A stretch of 64,000 nucleotides of DNA from Mycobacterium sp. MBM (GTDB lineage: Bacteria; Actinomycetota; Actinomycetes; Mycobacteriales; Mycobacteriaceae), in NCBI GenBank assembly GCA_021648845.1, contig JAKJHY010000011.1, forward strand, positions 124,001 through 188,000. Direction: 5' to 3'. The notes beneath the pieces were generated by a model. It made no database searches. It saw nothing but the letters and a program-made list of their open reading frames with translations, and was not told where the DNA came from. Positions 20,844-29,388 of this stretch are shown here, piece by piece (the first letter of the stretch is position 1; every line of letters begins with the position of its first letter). Made by a program: the position numbers and the translations under genes.

Positions 20844-21764
20844 ATGCGGGAACTGAAGGTCGTCGGGCTCGACGTGGACGGCAAGCGGCTCATCTGCGAA
20901 GCGCCCGACTCCGGTGACAATTTCGCCATCCGTGTCGACAACCGGCTGCGGGCCGCCGTGCGCGGCGATAAGGCCACCTCCAACCAAACTGAGATCGAGG
21001 TCGAGGTGAGCCAAGGCTTGCGCCCCAAGGAAATTCAGTCCCGCATTCGCGCGGGTGCTTCCGTGGAGCAGGTCGCCGCGCTGGCCGGTGAAGATATCGA
21101 CCGGATCCGACGGTTCGCCAACCCGGTACTGCTGGAGCGCTCCCGCGCGGCCGAGCTGGCCACTGCGGCGCACCCCGTGCTGGCCGACGGCCCGTCGGTG
21201 CTGACGCTGCTCGAGACGGTGACGACTGCTCTGATCTCCCGAGGCTTGGACCCCAACGCGACAACTTGGGACGCCTGGCGCAATGAGGACGGGCGCTGGA
21301 CGGTGCAGCTGGCCTGGAAGGCCGGCAAGTCCGATCTGCAGGCCCATTTCCGGTTCACACCCGGCTCGCACGGGGGCACCGTCGTGGCCTTCGATGACAG
21401 CGCGTCGGAGTTGATCGACCCGAGCTTCGCCCGGCCGCTGCGCCCGGTGGCCGCGGTCGCCCAACTCGACTTCGAGGTGGCGCCGGTCGCCATGCATGCC
21501 CCGGTGCATCCGTCTCAGGTGGTACTGCCACCTGAGAGATCCGCGCCGGTTGCACCCGCTCCGGCACCCGCTCCCCCGGCTGCATCCCCTGCTCCGGCTT
21601 CCGCGCCGGCGGCGCAGGCTCCGACTTCTACTGGCACCGAGTCCGAGGTCGACGAGGAGCAGGCACCCGCCGCGCCGAAGCCGCGCCGCACCCGCAAGGC
21701 GAAGCCGTCCGTACCGGCCTGGGAAGACGTGCTGCTGGGCGTGCGGTCCGGCACTCAGCGCTGA
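20844..21764 (+). CDS. sepH: septation protein SepH
   Basis: A 306-residue protein with the N-terminal DUF3071/SepH domain (MRELKVVGLDVDGKRLICEA; GLRPKEIQSRIRAGASVEQVA helix-turn-helix-like; TTWDAWRNEDGRWTVQLAW). The tail from residue 225 on is a disordered Pro/Ala stretch ending in a basic patch (KPRRTRKAKPSVPAWEDVLLG). In actinobacteria SepH binds FtsZ and promotes Z-ring assembly. A GGAGG site sits before the ATG. Gene order next to serC matches the Rv0883c homologue. Confidence 0.93.
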   Translation: MRELKVVGLDVDGKRLICEAPDSGDNFAIRVDNRLRAAVRGDKATSNQTEIEVEVSQGLRPKEIQSRIRAGASVEQVAALAGEDIDRIRRFANPVLLERSRAAELATAAHPVLADGPSVLTLLETVTTALISRGLDPNATTWDAWRNEDGRWTVQLAWKAGKSDLQAHFRFTPGSHGGTVVAFDDSASELIDPSFARPLRPVAAVAQLDFEVAPVAMHAPVHPSQVVLPPERSAPVAPAPAPAPPAASPAPASAPAAQAPTSTGTESEVDEEQAPAAPKPRRTRKAKPSVPAWEDVLLGVRSGTQR

Positions 21765-21801
21765 CACCGCGTTTCACCCGAGCAGCCGACCCATCGCCCG
21801 C

Positions 21802-23508
21802 TCAGAAGTGTGGTGGGTCGCTGTCGCTTTCGGCGTGTTCGAGGGCGCGGGCGGTGGCGTTGTGGTGGCGTTCGGTTGTGATGCGTTGGTCGCGGTTTTG
21901 GGCGCGGGTGCGTTGCCGGACCGGCATCTTGGTGTCGCGGCCGTCGTCGTTGAGCAGGGTGATATTGCGTTTGCGTGGGATGGGGGTGTGGATGTTCCAG
22001 TGCGGGAACAGGAGTGCCGCGCCGGGGGCCTTGGTGTAGGTGTGCCCGGTGGGTGCGGCCCAGCCGATGCTGCCGTCGGGCTTGGCGGTGGGCGCCCAGC
22101 CGGCGAAGGTTTTGAGCAGATGGTGTAGCCGGCAGAGCGGGGCCAGGTTGCCCGGGTGGGTGGCCCCGGCCGGCCACGGGATCAGATGATCCAGATCGCA
22201 GCGGTGCGCGGCCCGGCTGCAGCCGGGAAATGAGCAGGTCATGGCGCGCATGCGGACGAAGGCGGTCAGCGCGGTGCTGGGTCGGTATCGGGGTTCGGTG
22301 GGCAGATCAGCGATCGCGGTGAGCGGTTTGATGGTGGCGCCGCCGGCGACGAGCTCGGCCAACAGGTGGGCGGGGATGATGGCGCCGTCGAGCATCACCG
22401 CGGGGCCGGGAGTGCACGCCGCCGGAGCCGCGGGAGATGCGGGGCGACTGGCCGTGCTAGCCCCGGGGCGAGCGTTGGCCGCCGGCTCGGCGGGGCCAGA
22501 TTCTGCGGCCGGCTTGGCGGGTCCGGATTCCGCGGCCGGTGTCTGCGGCTCGGGGTCGCCGCCAGACACTGGCACTCGCTCGGGCGCTTGCTCGGCCTCG
22601 GTGTCGGTGTCGGTGTCGGGTGTGGTGTCCGGGGTGCCCGCCGACCCCGGCACACCCTGCCGCGGGCGGTCCTGTTCGGTCGCGGGGAGTTGGTCGGTGA
22701 GCGCATAGATGGCGACCGCGCCCGCCCGCGGATCCTTCCCGCTGCCCACACACCCGGGATCCCCGCACTCACAGGTCAGCCGCTGCAACGCGGGCCCGAT
22801 GACCCCCAAGGTGGCCAGCGCCGCCGCGCGTAGTTCCCCGCGCCGGCGCGGATCATTCGCGCAGACGGTGTCGGCGAGTTCCTCGAGACGCTGCTGCAGC
22901 AGCACCTTGTCGGTGACCCGCAGCCGCCCCCAGAACGAGGACACCCCGTGCGGGTCGTCCTTATCGTCGAACTCCACATACAGGTCCTTGGCGGCCCGCC
23001 GGGACCGCACCACGGCGTCGGGATCGAATTTCTCCACCCACAGATCCACCGCACCGATCAACGCTTTCTCCGAATGGGCCCCGTACGCGCCGGCCTCGGC
23101 AGCGATCGCCGCGTCGATCAACGCGAGCGCGTCAGGGTCGTCGACGAGGTGGGTGCGCCAGGTGATCGCATCGATCACCGACATCGACACCACACCGGTG
23201 GCGAACACCGCGGCGGTGCGCGGGAGCCGGTCCCGCAATGCTCGGGCGATGCGCATCTGCTTGGACGCCGCACGCGGGCTCAGATTGCAGGCCGCGGCCA
23301 CCGCGGCCTGGGCCCACGCCCAGCCGTCGATCACCTGGTGGGCGTGGGCGTCGTCCTCGTCGTCGCAGTGGCGGGCGATCACCTCACCGATCAACGCCAA
23401 CCGGCGCGCAGCCGCGGCGGCCTCGGTCCGAGTCGCATCCGACACCGCCGAGATGAGCGTCTCCTCACTCAACCGGGCGAGCGCCCCACGATCCGATCCA
23501 TCGAACAT
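21802..23508 (-). CDS. DUF222/HNH endonuclease protein (13E12 repeat family)
   Basis: A 568-residue protein. The N-terminal DUF222 domain spans about 15-260 (IGEVIARHCDDEDDAHAHQVIDGWAWAQ), followed by a variable low-complexity stretch with imperfect repeats of ESGPAKPA, then a C-terminal HNH domain (CSFPGCSRAAHRCDLDHLIP, NLAPLCRLHHLLKT) with both zinc-type cysteines and the His-Asn-His residues. The ATG at 23508 is favoured because TAGTAT, a -10 box, lies 7 bases upstream, consistent with a leaderless message; the frame is open to 23574. Members are multicopy and mobile-looking in mycobacteria. Role unproven. Confidence 0.85.
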   Translation of the reverse strand: MFDGSDRGALARLSEETLISAVSDATRTEAAAAARRLALIGEVIARHCDDEDDAHAHQVIDGWAWAQAAVAAACNLSPRAASKQMRIARALRDRLPRTAAVFATGVVSMSVIDAITWRTHLVDDPDALALIDAAIAAEAGAYGAHSEKALIGAVDLWVEKFDPDAVVRSRRAAKDLYVEFDDKDDPHGVSSFWGRLRVTDKVLLQQRLEELADTVCANDPRRRGELRAAALATLGVIGPALQRLTCECGDPGCVGSGKDPRAGAVAIYALTDQLPATEQDRPRQGVPGSAGTPDTTPDTDTDTEAEQAPERVPVSGGDPEPQTPAAESGPAKPAAESGPAEPAANARPGASTASRPASPAAPAACTPGPAVMLDGAIIPAHLLAELVAGGATIKPLTAIADLPTEPRYRPSTALTAFVRMRAMTCSFPGCSRAAHRCDLDHLIPWPAGATHPGNLAPLCRLHHLLKTFAGWAPTAKPDGSIGWAAPTGHTYTKAPGAALLFPHWNIHTPIPRKRNITLLNDDGRDTKMPVRQRTRAQNRDQRITTERHHNATARALEHAESDSDPPHF

Positions 23509-23600
23509 GTGTGCGATACTACCGGGCTGCACCGACACGAGAGCAGACAATTTGCCCCCGTAAATAACGTGCACGGCGGCGCCACCGAACCCCGAAGCGG

Positions 23601-23630
23601 AGACAAAAAAGGGAAGGCCTGCGCCTTCCC
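23601..23630 (-). terminator. intrinsic terminator on the minus strand, between the RAE and the DUF222 promoter
   Basis: GGGAAGGC at 23611-23618 pairs with GCCTTCCC at 23623-23630 across a 4-base loop, and AAAAAA at 23605-23610 gives a U6 tract when read on the reverse strand. No gene ends here on that strand. It may stop antisense transcription leaving the RAE promoter region toward the DUF222 gene. Confidence 0.6.
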
Positions 23631-23653
23631 ACTCTCAATTTATAGCGCACCCA

Positions 23654-23672
23654 GGGGCTTGCGGCAAGACCC
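23654..23672 (+). promoter_or_regulatory. rifamycin-associated element (RAE)-like inverted repeat
   Basis: The 19 bases GGGGCTTGCGGCAAGACCC contain the perfect palindrome CTTGC-G-GCAAG flanked by GGG and CCC. This matches, as remembered, the consensus of the RAE found upstream of rifamycin-inducible resistance genes (arr, rph, rgt, rox and helR) in actinobacteria. It lies 48 bases before the start of the glycosyltransferase gene and heads the operon that includes helR. Confidence 0.85.
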
Positions 23673-23720
23673 GGGTGATGCCGCAGAATCGCTGTCCTCG
23701 AACACGATTCAGGGGGATCA

Positions 23721-24905
23721 ATGCGCGCGCTGCTCTATACATTCGGTTCCCGCGGGGACGTCGAACCACTCCTGGCGCTGGCACTCGCACTCCAGCGGCA
23801 GGGCGTTCAAGCGCTCGTCTGCGCGCCGCCGGACTTCGCCGGTCTGCTCGCCGCGGCCGGGGTGCCGATGCTGCCCACCGGCCCGTCGGTGCGCCAGCTG
23901 GTGCACATCAGGAGGGCCACCCACAAGGATGCACCGGACCTCGCCGCAACATTGGTGGCCGGTCAGTTCGGCCTGCTCGACACCGCCGCCGGATGCGACG
24001 GGATCGTGGCGACCGGCCTGATGCCGGCCGGGATGCGTTCGGTCGCCGAACTCCACGGCGTGCCGTACCGGTGTGTGATGTTCACCCCGCAGGTGCTGCC
24101 GTCTCCTGATTACCGACCGCTGCCGCGGCCGGGCACACCGTTCCCCGAGGGCGAGACCGACACCCGCGTGCTCTGGGATCTCGACGCCGAGAAGGTCGAC
24201 GCGCTGTACGGGCCCGCGCTCAACGAACACCGAAAAGCCAAAGGGCTGCCACCGGTCGACAACGTCCGGGACCATACGTTCACCGACACGCCGTGGCTGG
24301 CCACCGACCCGGTGCTGAGTCCGTTGCACCACCATCCCGGCTACGACGTGCTTCAGACCGGTGCGTGGATCGTGCCCGACACGCGCCCGCTGCCGCCGGA
24401 TCTGACGGCCTTCCTGGACGCGGGTTCCCCGCCGGTGTACGTCGGTTTCGGCAGCGTCACTGCGCCGGCCGACGCCGCCGGGGTGGCCATCGAGGCGATC
24501 CGACAGCACAACCGACGGGTGCTCATCGGCAGCGGCTGGGCCGGTCTCACCACGACCGACTCGGACTGCTTCGTCATCGGAGAGGTCAACCATCAGGCGC
24601 TGTTCGGCCGGGTTGCCGCGGTGGTGCATCACGGTGGGGCCGGCACCACCACGGCGGCGGCGCGGGCCGGAACCCCGCAGGTGGTGATCCCACAGATCGC
24701 CGATCAGCCCTACTGGGCGGCCCGAGTTGCCGACCTGGGCATCGGGGTTGCTCACGACGGGCCTACGCCGACGGTGAACTCACTGGCGGCGGCGCTTAGG
24801 CTGGTACTGACCCCCGATACCCGAACCAGAGCGATCGCCGTCGCCGGCGCCGTTCGCACCGACGGGGCCGCAGCAGCTGCAACGAAGCTGTTGCAAGCGT
24901 GCTGA
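23721..24905 (+). CDS. GT1 family glycosyltransferase, candidate rifamycin glycosyltransferase
   Basis: A 394-residue GT-B enzyme. The N-terminal domain opens with YTFGSRGDVEPLLALALALQ, the acceptor-side signature of macrolide/glycopeptide glycosyltransferases; the C-terminal nucleotide-sugar domain has PPVYVGFGSV, VVHHGGAGTTTAAARAGTPQ and IPQIADQPYWAARV. The family glycosylates natural products. Placement directly behind an RAE and in front of helR makes rifamycin modification (Rgt type) the most likely role; glycolipid synthesis is the alternative. CAGGGGGATCA gives a ribosome site. Gap to helR 26 bases. Confidence 0.8.
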   Translation: MRALLYTFGSRGDVEPLLALALALQRQGVQALVCAPPDFAGLLAAAGVPMLPTGPSVRQLVHIRRATHKDAPDLAATLVAGQFGLLDTAAGCDGIVATGLMPAGMRSVAELHGVPYRCVMFTPQVLPSPDYRPLPRPGTPFPEGETDTRVLWDLDAEKVDALYGPALNEHRKAKGLPPVDNVRDHTFTDTPWLATDPVLSPLHHHPGYDVLQTGAWIVPDTRPLPPDLTAFLDAGSPPVYVGFGSVTAPADAAGVAIEAIRQHNRRVLIGSGWAGLTTTDSDCFVIGEVNHQALFGRVAAVVHHGGAGTTTAAARAGTPQVVIPQIADQPYWAARVADLGIGVAHDGPTPTVNSLAAALRLVLTPDTRTRAIAVAGAVRTDGAAAAATKLLQAC

Positions 24906-24931
24906 AGTACATACGAAACAACAAGGGGCAC

Positions 24932-27106
24932 ATGACAACCCAGGACTACCAGGCAGAACTTGAGGCTGAGCGCGACTACGTCGCCGCATTGTACGAGCGG
25001 TTGGATGCCGAGCGCGCCCGCGCCAAGGATCGCTACAACGCCGCACTGCGCGGCGATATCGACAAACAGGACGGTTCGACGCTGGTGAACCGCGACGCCG
25101 ACGTTCGGGCGCTGGGCAAGGAGGTCAGCAGGCTCGACGTGGCCGACAGCGGGCTGTGCTTCGGCCAACTCGAGGGCATCGACGGTGATCGGTCCTACAT
25201 CGGCAGACTCGGCCTGTTCGACAGCGACAACGACTACGAGCCGCTACTGCTCGATTGGCGAGCACCCGCAGCGCGCGCGTTCTACGTCGCCACCGCCGCC
25301 AGCCCGGAGAACATGCGCCGCCGCCGTCAGTTCCACACCCGCGGTCGCATGGTTCTCGACTTCACCGATGAGGTTCTGGGTAGACCCGACGCCGGCGACC
25401 GAGGCGACGCAGCCCTGCTCGCCGCGGTCAACGCACCGCGCACCGACGGTATGCGCGATATCGTCGCCACCATCCAGGCCGAGCAGGACGAGATCATCCG
25501 CCTGGATCACCCGGGCGTCCTCATCATCGAGGGCGGGCCGGGCACCGGCAAGACCGTGGTGGCACTGCACCGGGTGGCTTATCTGCTGTATACGCAGCGC
25601 GAGCGGATGGAGCGGCACGGTGTGCTGGTCATCGGGCCCAGCCCGGCATTCCTCAACCATGTCGGCCGGGTGTTGCCCTCTCTCGGTGAGACCAACGTGG
25701 TGTTCATGACCACCGGTGAGCTGGTGCCCGGCCTGCGCACCACCGCCGAGGACGGGCCGGATGCCGCACGCGCCAAGGGCTCCCTGAAGATGCTCGATGT
25801 GCTGGCGGCCGCCGTCGCCGACCGCCAGCGCACCCCGGAGGAACCGCTGCCGATCAAACTGGCCGACGTGACGGTGCAGATCGACGCCGGTATCGCCGGC
25901 TGGGCGATCCAGGAGGCCCGCGATTCCGGGCGGCCGCACAACGATGCCCGCGCGGTGTTCGTCGACGTGCTCACCTGGGCCCTCACCGAACGCGCGATCG
26001 CACGAATCGGCAAGGGCTGGTTGACCCGTGACGACAAGCAGGCCTGGGAACATCTACGTGCCGAACTGGTAGACGAACTCGAGGACCACGACGGCTTCAA
26101 GGCCGCCCTGAACGAGCTGTGGCCGGAACTGACCCCAGAGTCGCTGCTCGGTGGACTCTACGAGTCCCGCGAACGGCTCGCGGCCGCCGGCGCGGACGAA
26201 TCGCTGTGGCGTCGAGACGGTCACGCCTGGACGGTGTCTGATGTCCCGTTGCTTGACGAATTGGTCGATCTGCTGGGCGGGATCAAACCGGATGCCGCCG
26301 CGGAAAAGGAACGCGAGGAGGAAGCAGCGTACGCCGCCGGTGTGCTCGACCTGATGGTGGCGCGCGAGGACCTGATGGACGACGAGGACCACTTGATCGC
26401 AGCGGACCTCATCGGTGCCGAGGAACTGGCCGAGAGGTTCATCGAGCAGGATCACCGCGAGCTGGCCGAACGTGCAGCCGCAGATCGCGATTGGACCTAC
26501 CGCCACGTCGTCGTCGACGAGGCCCAGGAACTGTCGGAGATGGACTGGCGGGTGCTGATGCGGCGTTGCCCCGCAAGGTCTTTCACCATCGTCGGCGACC
26601 TGGCACAGCGCCGCTCCGAGGCGGGCGCGCGGTCGTGGGGAGCCATGATGGCGCCGTATGTGAAAAAGCGCTGGGCTTACCGGCCGCTGACGGTGAATTA
26701 CCGCACACCCGCGGAGATCATGGCGGTGGCCGCCGCGGTGCTCGCGGAATTTGCGCCGGATATCCAGCCACCGGAATCGGTGCGCTCCTGTGGGGTCCAG
26801 CCGTGGTCGAAGAAGGTGGCCGACGATGATCTCGCTTCGGCCATCGAGGAATTCGTCGAAGCGGAGGCTGCCCGCGAGGGCACCAGCGTGGTGATCGGAC
26901 CGACCGGGGTACCGGGCACGGTGCCGGCCGCGCTGACCAAGGGCCTGGAGTTCGACGCGGTCCTGGTGGTGCAGCCGGAAAAGATCCTCGCCGACGGTCC
27001 GCGGGGGGCGTCCGAACTCTATGTCGCGCTAACCCGCGCCACCCAGCGTCTGGGCGTCCTGCACCTCGGCGAGCTACCGACTTGCCTGAAAGGACTTGTC
27101 GGTTAG
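24932..27106 (+). CDS. helR: HelR-type RNA polymerase recycling ATPase (UvrD/HelD-like)
   Basis: A 724-residue SF1 helicase-like protein. The N-terminal 60 residues are a charged coiled coil (YQAELEAERDYVAALYERLD) as in HelD/HelR; Walker A is GGPGTGKT at 201-208; Walker B is VVVDEAQELSEMDW; C-terminal SF1 motifs include NYRTPAEIM and ELYVALTRATQRLGVLHL. HelR displaces rifamycin from RNA polymerase and frees stalled enzyme. The ATG at 24932 follows AAGGGG by 7 bases and gives the family N-terminus; a GTG at 24899 overlapping the previous gene is less likely. Its 3' end overlaps the opposing membrane-protein gene by four bases. Confidence 0.9.
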   Translation: MTTQDYQAELEAERDYVAALYERLDAERARAKDRYNAALRGDIDKQDGSTLVNRDADVRALGKEVSRLDVADSGLCFGQLEGIDGDRSYIGRLGLFDSDNDYEPLLLDWRAPAARAFYVATAASPENMRRRRQFHTRGRMVLDFTDEVLGRPDAGDRGDAALLAAVNAPRTDGMRDIVATIQAEQDEIIRLDHPGVLIIEGGPGTGKTVVALHRVAYLLYTQRERMERHGVLVIGPSPAFLNHVGRVLPSLGETNVVFMTTGELVPGLRTTAEDGPDAARAKGSLKMLDVLAAAVADRQRTPEEPLPIKLADVTVQIDAGIAGWAIQEARDSGRPHNDARAVFVDVLTWALTERAIARIGKGWLTRDDKQAWEHLRAELVDELEDHDGFKAALNELWPELTPESLLGGLYESRERLAAAGADESLWRRDGHAWTVSDVPLLDELVDLLGGIKPDAAAEKEREEEAAYAAGVLDLMVAREDLMDDEDHLIAADLIGAEELAERFIEQDHRELAERAAADRDWTYRHVVVDEAQELSEMDWRVLMRRCPARSFTIVGDLAQRRSEAGARSWGAMMAPYVKKRWAYRPLTVNYRTPAEIMAVAAAVLAEFAPDIQPPESVRSCGVQPWSKKVADDDLASAIEEFVEAEAAREGTSVVIGPTGVPGTVPAALTKGLEFDAVLVVQPEKILADGPRGASELYVALTRATQRLGVLHLGELPTCLKGLVG

Positions 27107-27372
27107 GAGAATGCGAGAGCGAGCGCGACCAACCAACCGCCTGCCACGCCAACCCCGGACCCGAGCACGAACCAGCGCCAGACCGGCTTTCGCCGCCAGC
27201 CCCACACGGTGGGCGCCAAACCACCGACGGCGACCAGGTTCAGGCCCACCGCCAGCAGCGGATGAATGCTGATCAGCCCCAGGCTGAGCACCACGATCGC
27301 CACGCCCACCACACCGGCCACGAAGGCCGCCACCGCCAATCCGGTGCCCCAGGGCGTGTCGGCCTCGTTCAC
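27103..27372 (-). CDS. small membrane protein (DUF2537, Rv0882-like)
   Basis: 89 residues with three hydrophobic segments (about 9-30, 33-54, 66-88) and a central basic loop WGWRRKPVWR. No catalytic motif. It overlaps the end of the RNA methyltransferase gene upstream by four bases, so the two are translationally coupled. Identity rests on length and on its place between the methyltransferase and, in reference mycobacteria, sepH. Function unknown. Confidence 0.8.
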   Translation of the reverse strand: MNEADTPWGTGLAVAAFVAGVVGVAIVVLSLGLISIHPLLAVGLNLVAVGGLAPTVWGWRRKPVWRWFVLGSGVGVAGGWLVALALAFS

Positions 27373-28193
27373 GGGTCCAACCTAGCGCGCTCGTAGAAGG
27401 CGACCGCGGCGGCCGTGGCGACGTTCAGCGAATCGGTACCCCGCGACATCGGAATGCGCACCCGTACATCGGCGGACCGCATGGTGTGCTCCTTGAGTCC
27501 AGGCCCCTCGGCCCCGACCATCATCGCGACCTTGTCCTCGGCCAGCTCGGCCATCGCCGACGCCAGTGTGGGCGCGGTCGGGTTGGGGGTCATCGCCAGC
27601 ACGCGGAAGCCCTTGTCACGCAACATCTGCAGATCCTGCGGCCAGGACGGCGCCCATGCGTACGGAACCAGCAGGGCATGCCCCATCGACACCCGGACCG
27701 CGCGGCGGTACAGCGGGTCCGCGCAGCCGGTGCCGAACAACACCCCGTCCACGCCGAGGCCGGCGGCGTTGCGGAAGATCGATCCCAGGTTCTCGTGGTC
27801 GTTGACGCCCTCCAGCACCGCCAGCGTGCGCGCCCCGGTGATCACCTCGTCGACGGTCAACTCCCCCGGCCGGGGGGCGGCCGCCAACACTCCGCGATTG
27901 AGATGGAATCCCACCGCGTCGGCCATCACCTCCGCCGACGCCCGATAAAACGGCACATCGACACCGGCCAGGTCACCGGCCAGTTCACCGAACCGGCGGT
28001 CGGTGCCCAAGAGTGCGCGGGGACGGAAACGGGACGCCAACATGCGCTGCACCACGAGCACACCCTCGGCGATCACCAGCCCTTTGCCACTCGGCAGGTC
28101 GGGTCGGCGGTCCACGCTGTTGAGATCGCGGAAATCGTCCAGGCGCGGATCGGCCGGATCATCGATATCGAGTACGTCAGCCAGTTCAGGCAC
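27369..28193 (-). CDS. TrmH/SpoU family RNA 2'-O-methyltransferase
   Basis: A 274-residue SPOUT methyltransferase. An N-terminal substrate-binding part ([20 protein letters not shown]) precedes the knotted SAM domain: [20 protein letters not shown] (motif 1), [15 protein letters not shown] (motif 2) and [20 protein letters not shown] (motif 3). It should methylate a ribose in tRNA or rRNA; the target is unknown. It overlaps the MarR gene by eight bases and the DUF2537 gene by four, a tight three-gene unit. Confidence 0.92.
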   Translation of the reverse strand: MPELADVLDIDDPADPRLDDFRDLNSVDRRPDLPSGKGLVIAEGVLVVQRMLASRFRPRALLGTDRRFGELAGDLAGVDVPFYRASAEVMADAVGFHLNRGVLAAAPRPGELTVDEVITGARTLAVLEGVNDHENLGSIFRNAAGLGVDGVLFGTGCADPLYRRAVRVSMGHALLVPYAWAPSWPQDLQMLRDKGFRVLAMTPNPTAPTLASAMAELAEDKVAMMVGAEGPGLKEHTMRSADVRVRIPMSRGTDSLNVATAAAVAFYERARLDP

Positions 28194-28632
28194 CTTCGTC
28201 GACGATGGCGAGCATCAGATCGGCGGCAGCGAGCAGGGTGGCCCGCTCGTCGGCGGTCAGCTCGGCCAGCCGCTGGGACAGCCACTCCCGGCTGGCGCGG
28301 CGCTCGGCGTCGATCAGATCGGCGCCGGCCGCCGACACCGAGACCAGCACCTGGCGGCCGTCATCCGGGTGCGCGGTGCGGTCGACGAATCCTAGATCGA
28401 CCAGCGAGGCGATCACCCTGGTCATCGACGGTGGGCGAACGCGCTCGCGTGCGGCCAGCGCCCCAGGGGTCATCGGCCCCTCCTTGGCCACCGTGGCCAG
28501 CGCCGACAACTGCGTGAGCGACACCGGTGAGTCGGGTCGGCGGAACCGGAGCTGACGGGCCAACCGCAGCACGGCCAACGACAAATCGCTCGGTAGCCGG
28601 GCATCGAAGTCGTCGGTCACAGGTCCGAACAA
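28186..28632 (-). CDS. MarR family transcriptional regulator (Rv0880-like)
   Basis: A 148-residue winged-helix regulator. [31 protein letters not shown] (about 52-82) is the HTH, followed by the wing [20 protein letters not shown]. It heads the unit with the RNA methyltransferase and small membrane protein. Only 32 bases separate its start from the divergent DUF2530 gene, so it could regulate both. Confidence 0.88.
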   Translation of the reverse strand: MFGPVTDDFDARLPSDLSLAVLRLARQLRFRRPDSPVSLTQLSALATVAKEGPMTPGALAARERVRPPSMTRVIASLVDLGFVDRTAHPDDGRQVLVSVSAAGADLIDAERRASREWLSQRLAELTADERATLLAAADLMLAIVDEGA

Positions 28633-28650
28633 TACTCAGCGGCCATCGAC

Positions 28651-28656
28651 TAGGTT
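28651..28656 (+). promoter_or_regulatory. -10 box TAGGTT for a probably leaderless transcript
   Basis: TAGGTT fits the mycobacterial TANNNT -10 pattern and ends 8 bases before the ATG at 28665. No ribosome-binding site precedes that ATG. The spacing suggests transcription starts at or next to the start codon. Confidence 0.35.
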
Positions 28657-28664
28657 GACATGCG

Positions 28665-28916
28665 ATGACCTCGAACCCGTCGCCCCAGCCGCCCGCGCTG
28701 CCGCAGCGACTGCTCGAACCCGCGCCGGTGATCGTCGTGATCGCCGTGGGCTGGCTGATCGCGCTGGCACTGGCGTTCACGGTTCCCGGCCTGCATGACT
28801 GGCGGCCGATCACGATCGCCGGGCTGGGCGTCGGGCTGCTGGGAACCACGATCTTCCTGTTGCAGCGCCGCTCCGCCCGCCGGGGCGATCGCGGCGCGCA
28901 GCAGGGCCTGACCTGA
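28665..28916 (+). CDS. small membrane protein, DUF2530
   Basis: 83 residues with two hydrophobic segments (about 21-42 and 51-67) joined by GLHDWRPITIAG, and a basic tail QRRSARRGDRGA on the inside by the positive-inside rule. Matches the Rv0879c-type DUF2530 family in length and layout. No known function. Confidence 0.82.
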   Translation: MTSNPSPQPPALPQRLLEPAPVIVVIAVGWLIALALAFTVPGLHDWRPITIAGLGVGLLGTTIFLLQRRSARRGDRGAQQGLT

Positions 28917-28932
28917 GCACGCGAGGAGAAAA

Positions 28933-29388
28933 ATGGGAGCCCCGTTACTGCAGGCGCAGATCGATATCAGCGCCCCGCCCGCCCGGGTCTGGGCGTTGAT
29001 CTCAGACCTGAAGAAGATGCCGCAGTGGAGCCCGCAGTGCCGGGCCATGAAGGTGATCGGCACGCTCCGTGAGGGTGCAAAGACACTGAATCTCAATCGG
29101 CGCGGCCGCATGTTCTGGCCGACCAGCAGCACCATCACCGTGCTCGAGCCGGAGCGCAAGCTGGCCTTCCGGGTCGACGCGAACGGCACCGAGTGGAGCT
29201 ACGAGCTGGAGCCCATCGACGGCGGCACCCGGGTCGTGGAAAGCCGGCGCGCACCCCATGGCGTCAAGAAGTTCTCCACCGTGACGGTGAACGCCGTGAT
29301 GGGCGGTGTGCCCAGCTTCGAGAACGAACTCGTCGACGGGATGAACGAAACGCTGGCACGGCTGAAGGCCGCAGCCGAACGCGGCTAG
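28933..29388 (+). CDS. SRPBCC (START/polyketide cyclase-like) family protein
   Basis: A 151-residue ligand-binding-fold protein starting QAQIDISAPPARVWALISD, the standard first strand-helix of the SRPBCC fold, with MPQWSPQCRAMK and YELEPIDGGTRVVESR later and a long C-terminal helix (FENELVDGMNETLARLKAAA). A GAGGAG site precedes the ATG. It overlaps the opposing DUF3027 gene by four bases. Ligand unknown. Confidence 0.85.
   Translation: MGAPLLQAQIDISAPPARVWALISDLKKMPQWSPQCRAMKVIGTLREGAKTLNLNRRGRMFWPTSSTITVLEPERKLAFRVDANGTEWSYELEPIDGGTRVVESRRAPHGVKKFSTVTVNAVMGGVPSFENELVDGMNETLARLKAAAERG

Noticed and set aside
23611..23630. The hairpin as an attenuator of the glycosyltransferase operon
   Set aside because: It lies upstream of the RAE and its U-tract is on the minus strand, so it cannot terminate the operon's own transcript.
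21741..23640. 13E12 gene as part of an insertion sequence
   Set aside because: No flanking inverted repeats or transposase were seen; only the DUF222/HNH coding region is supported.
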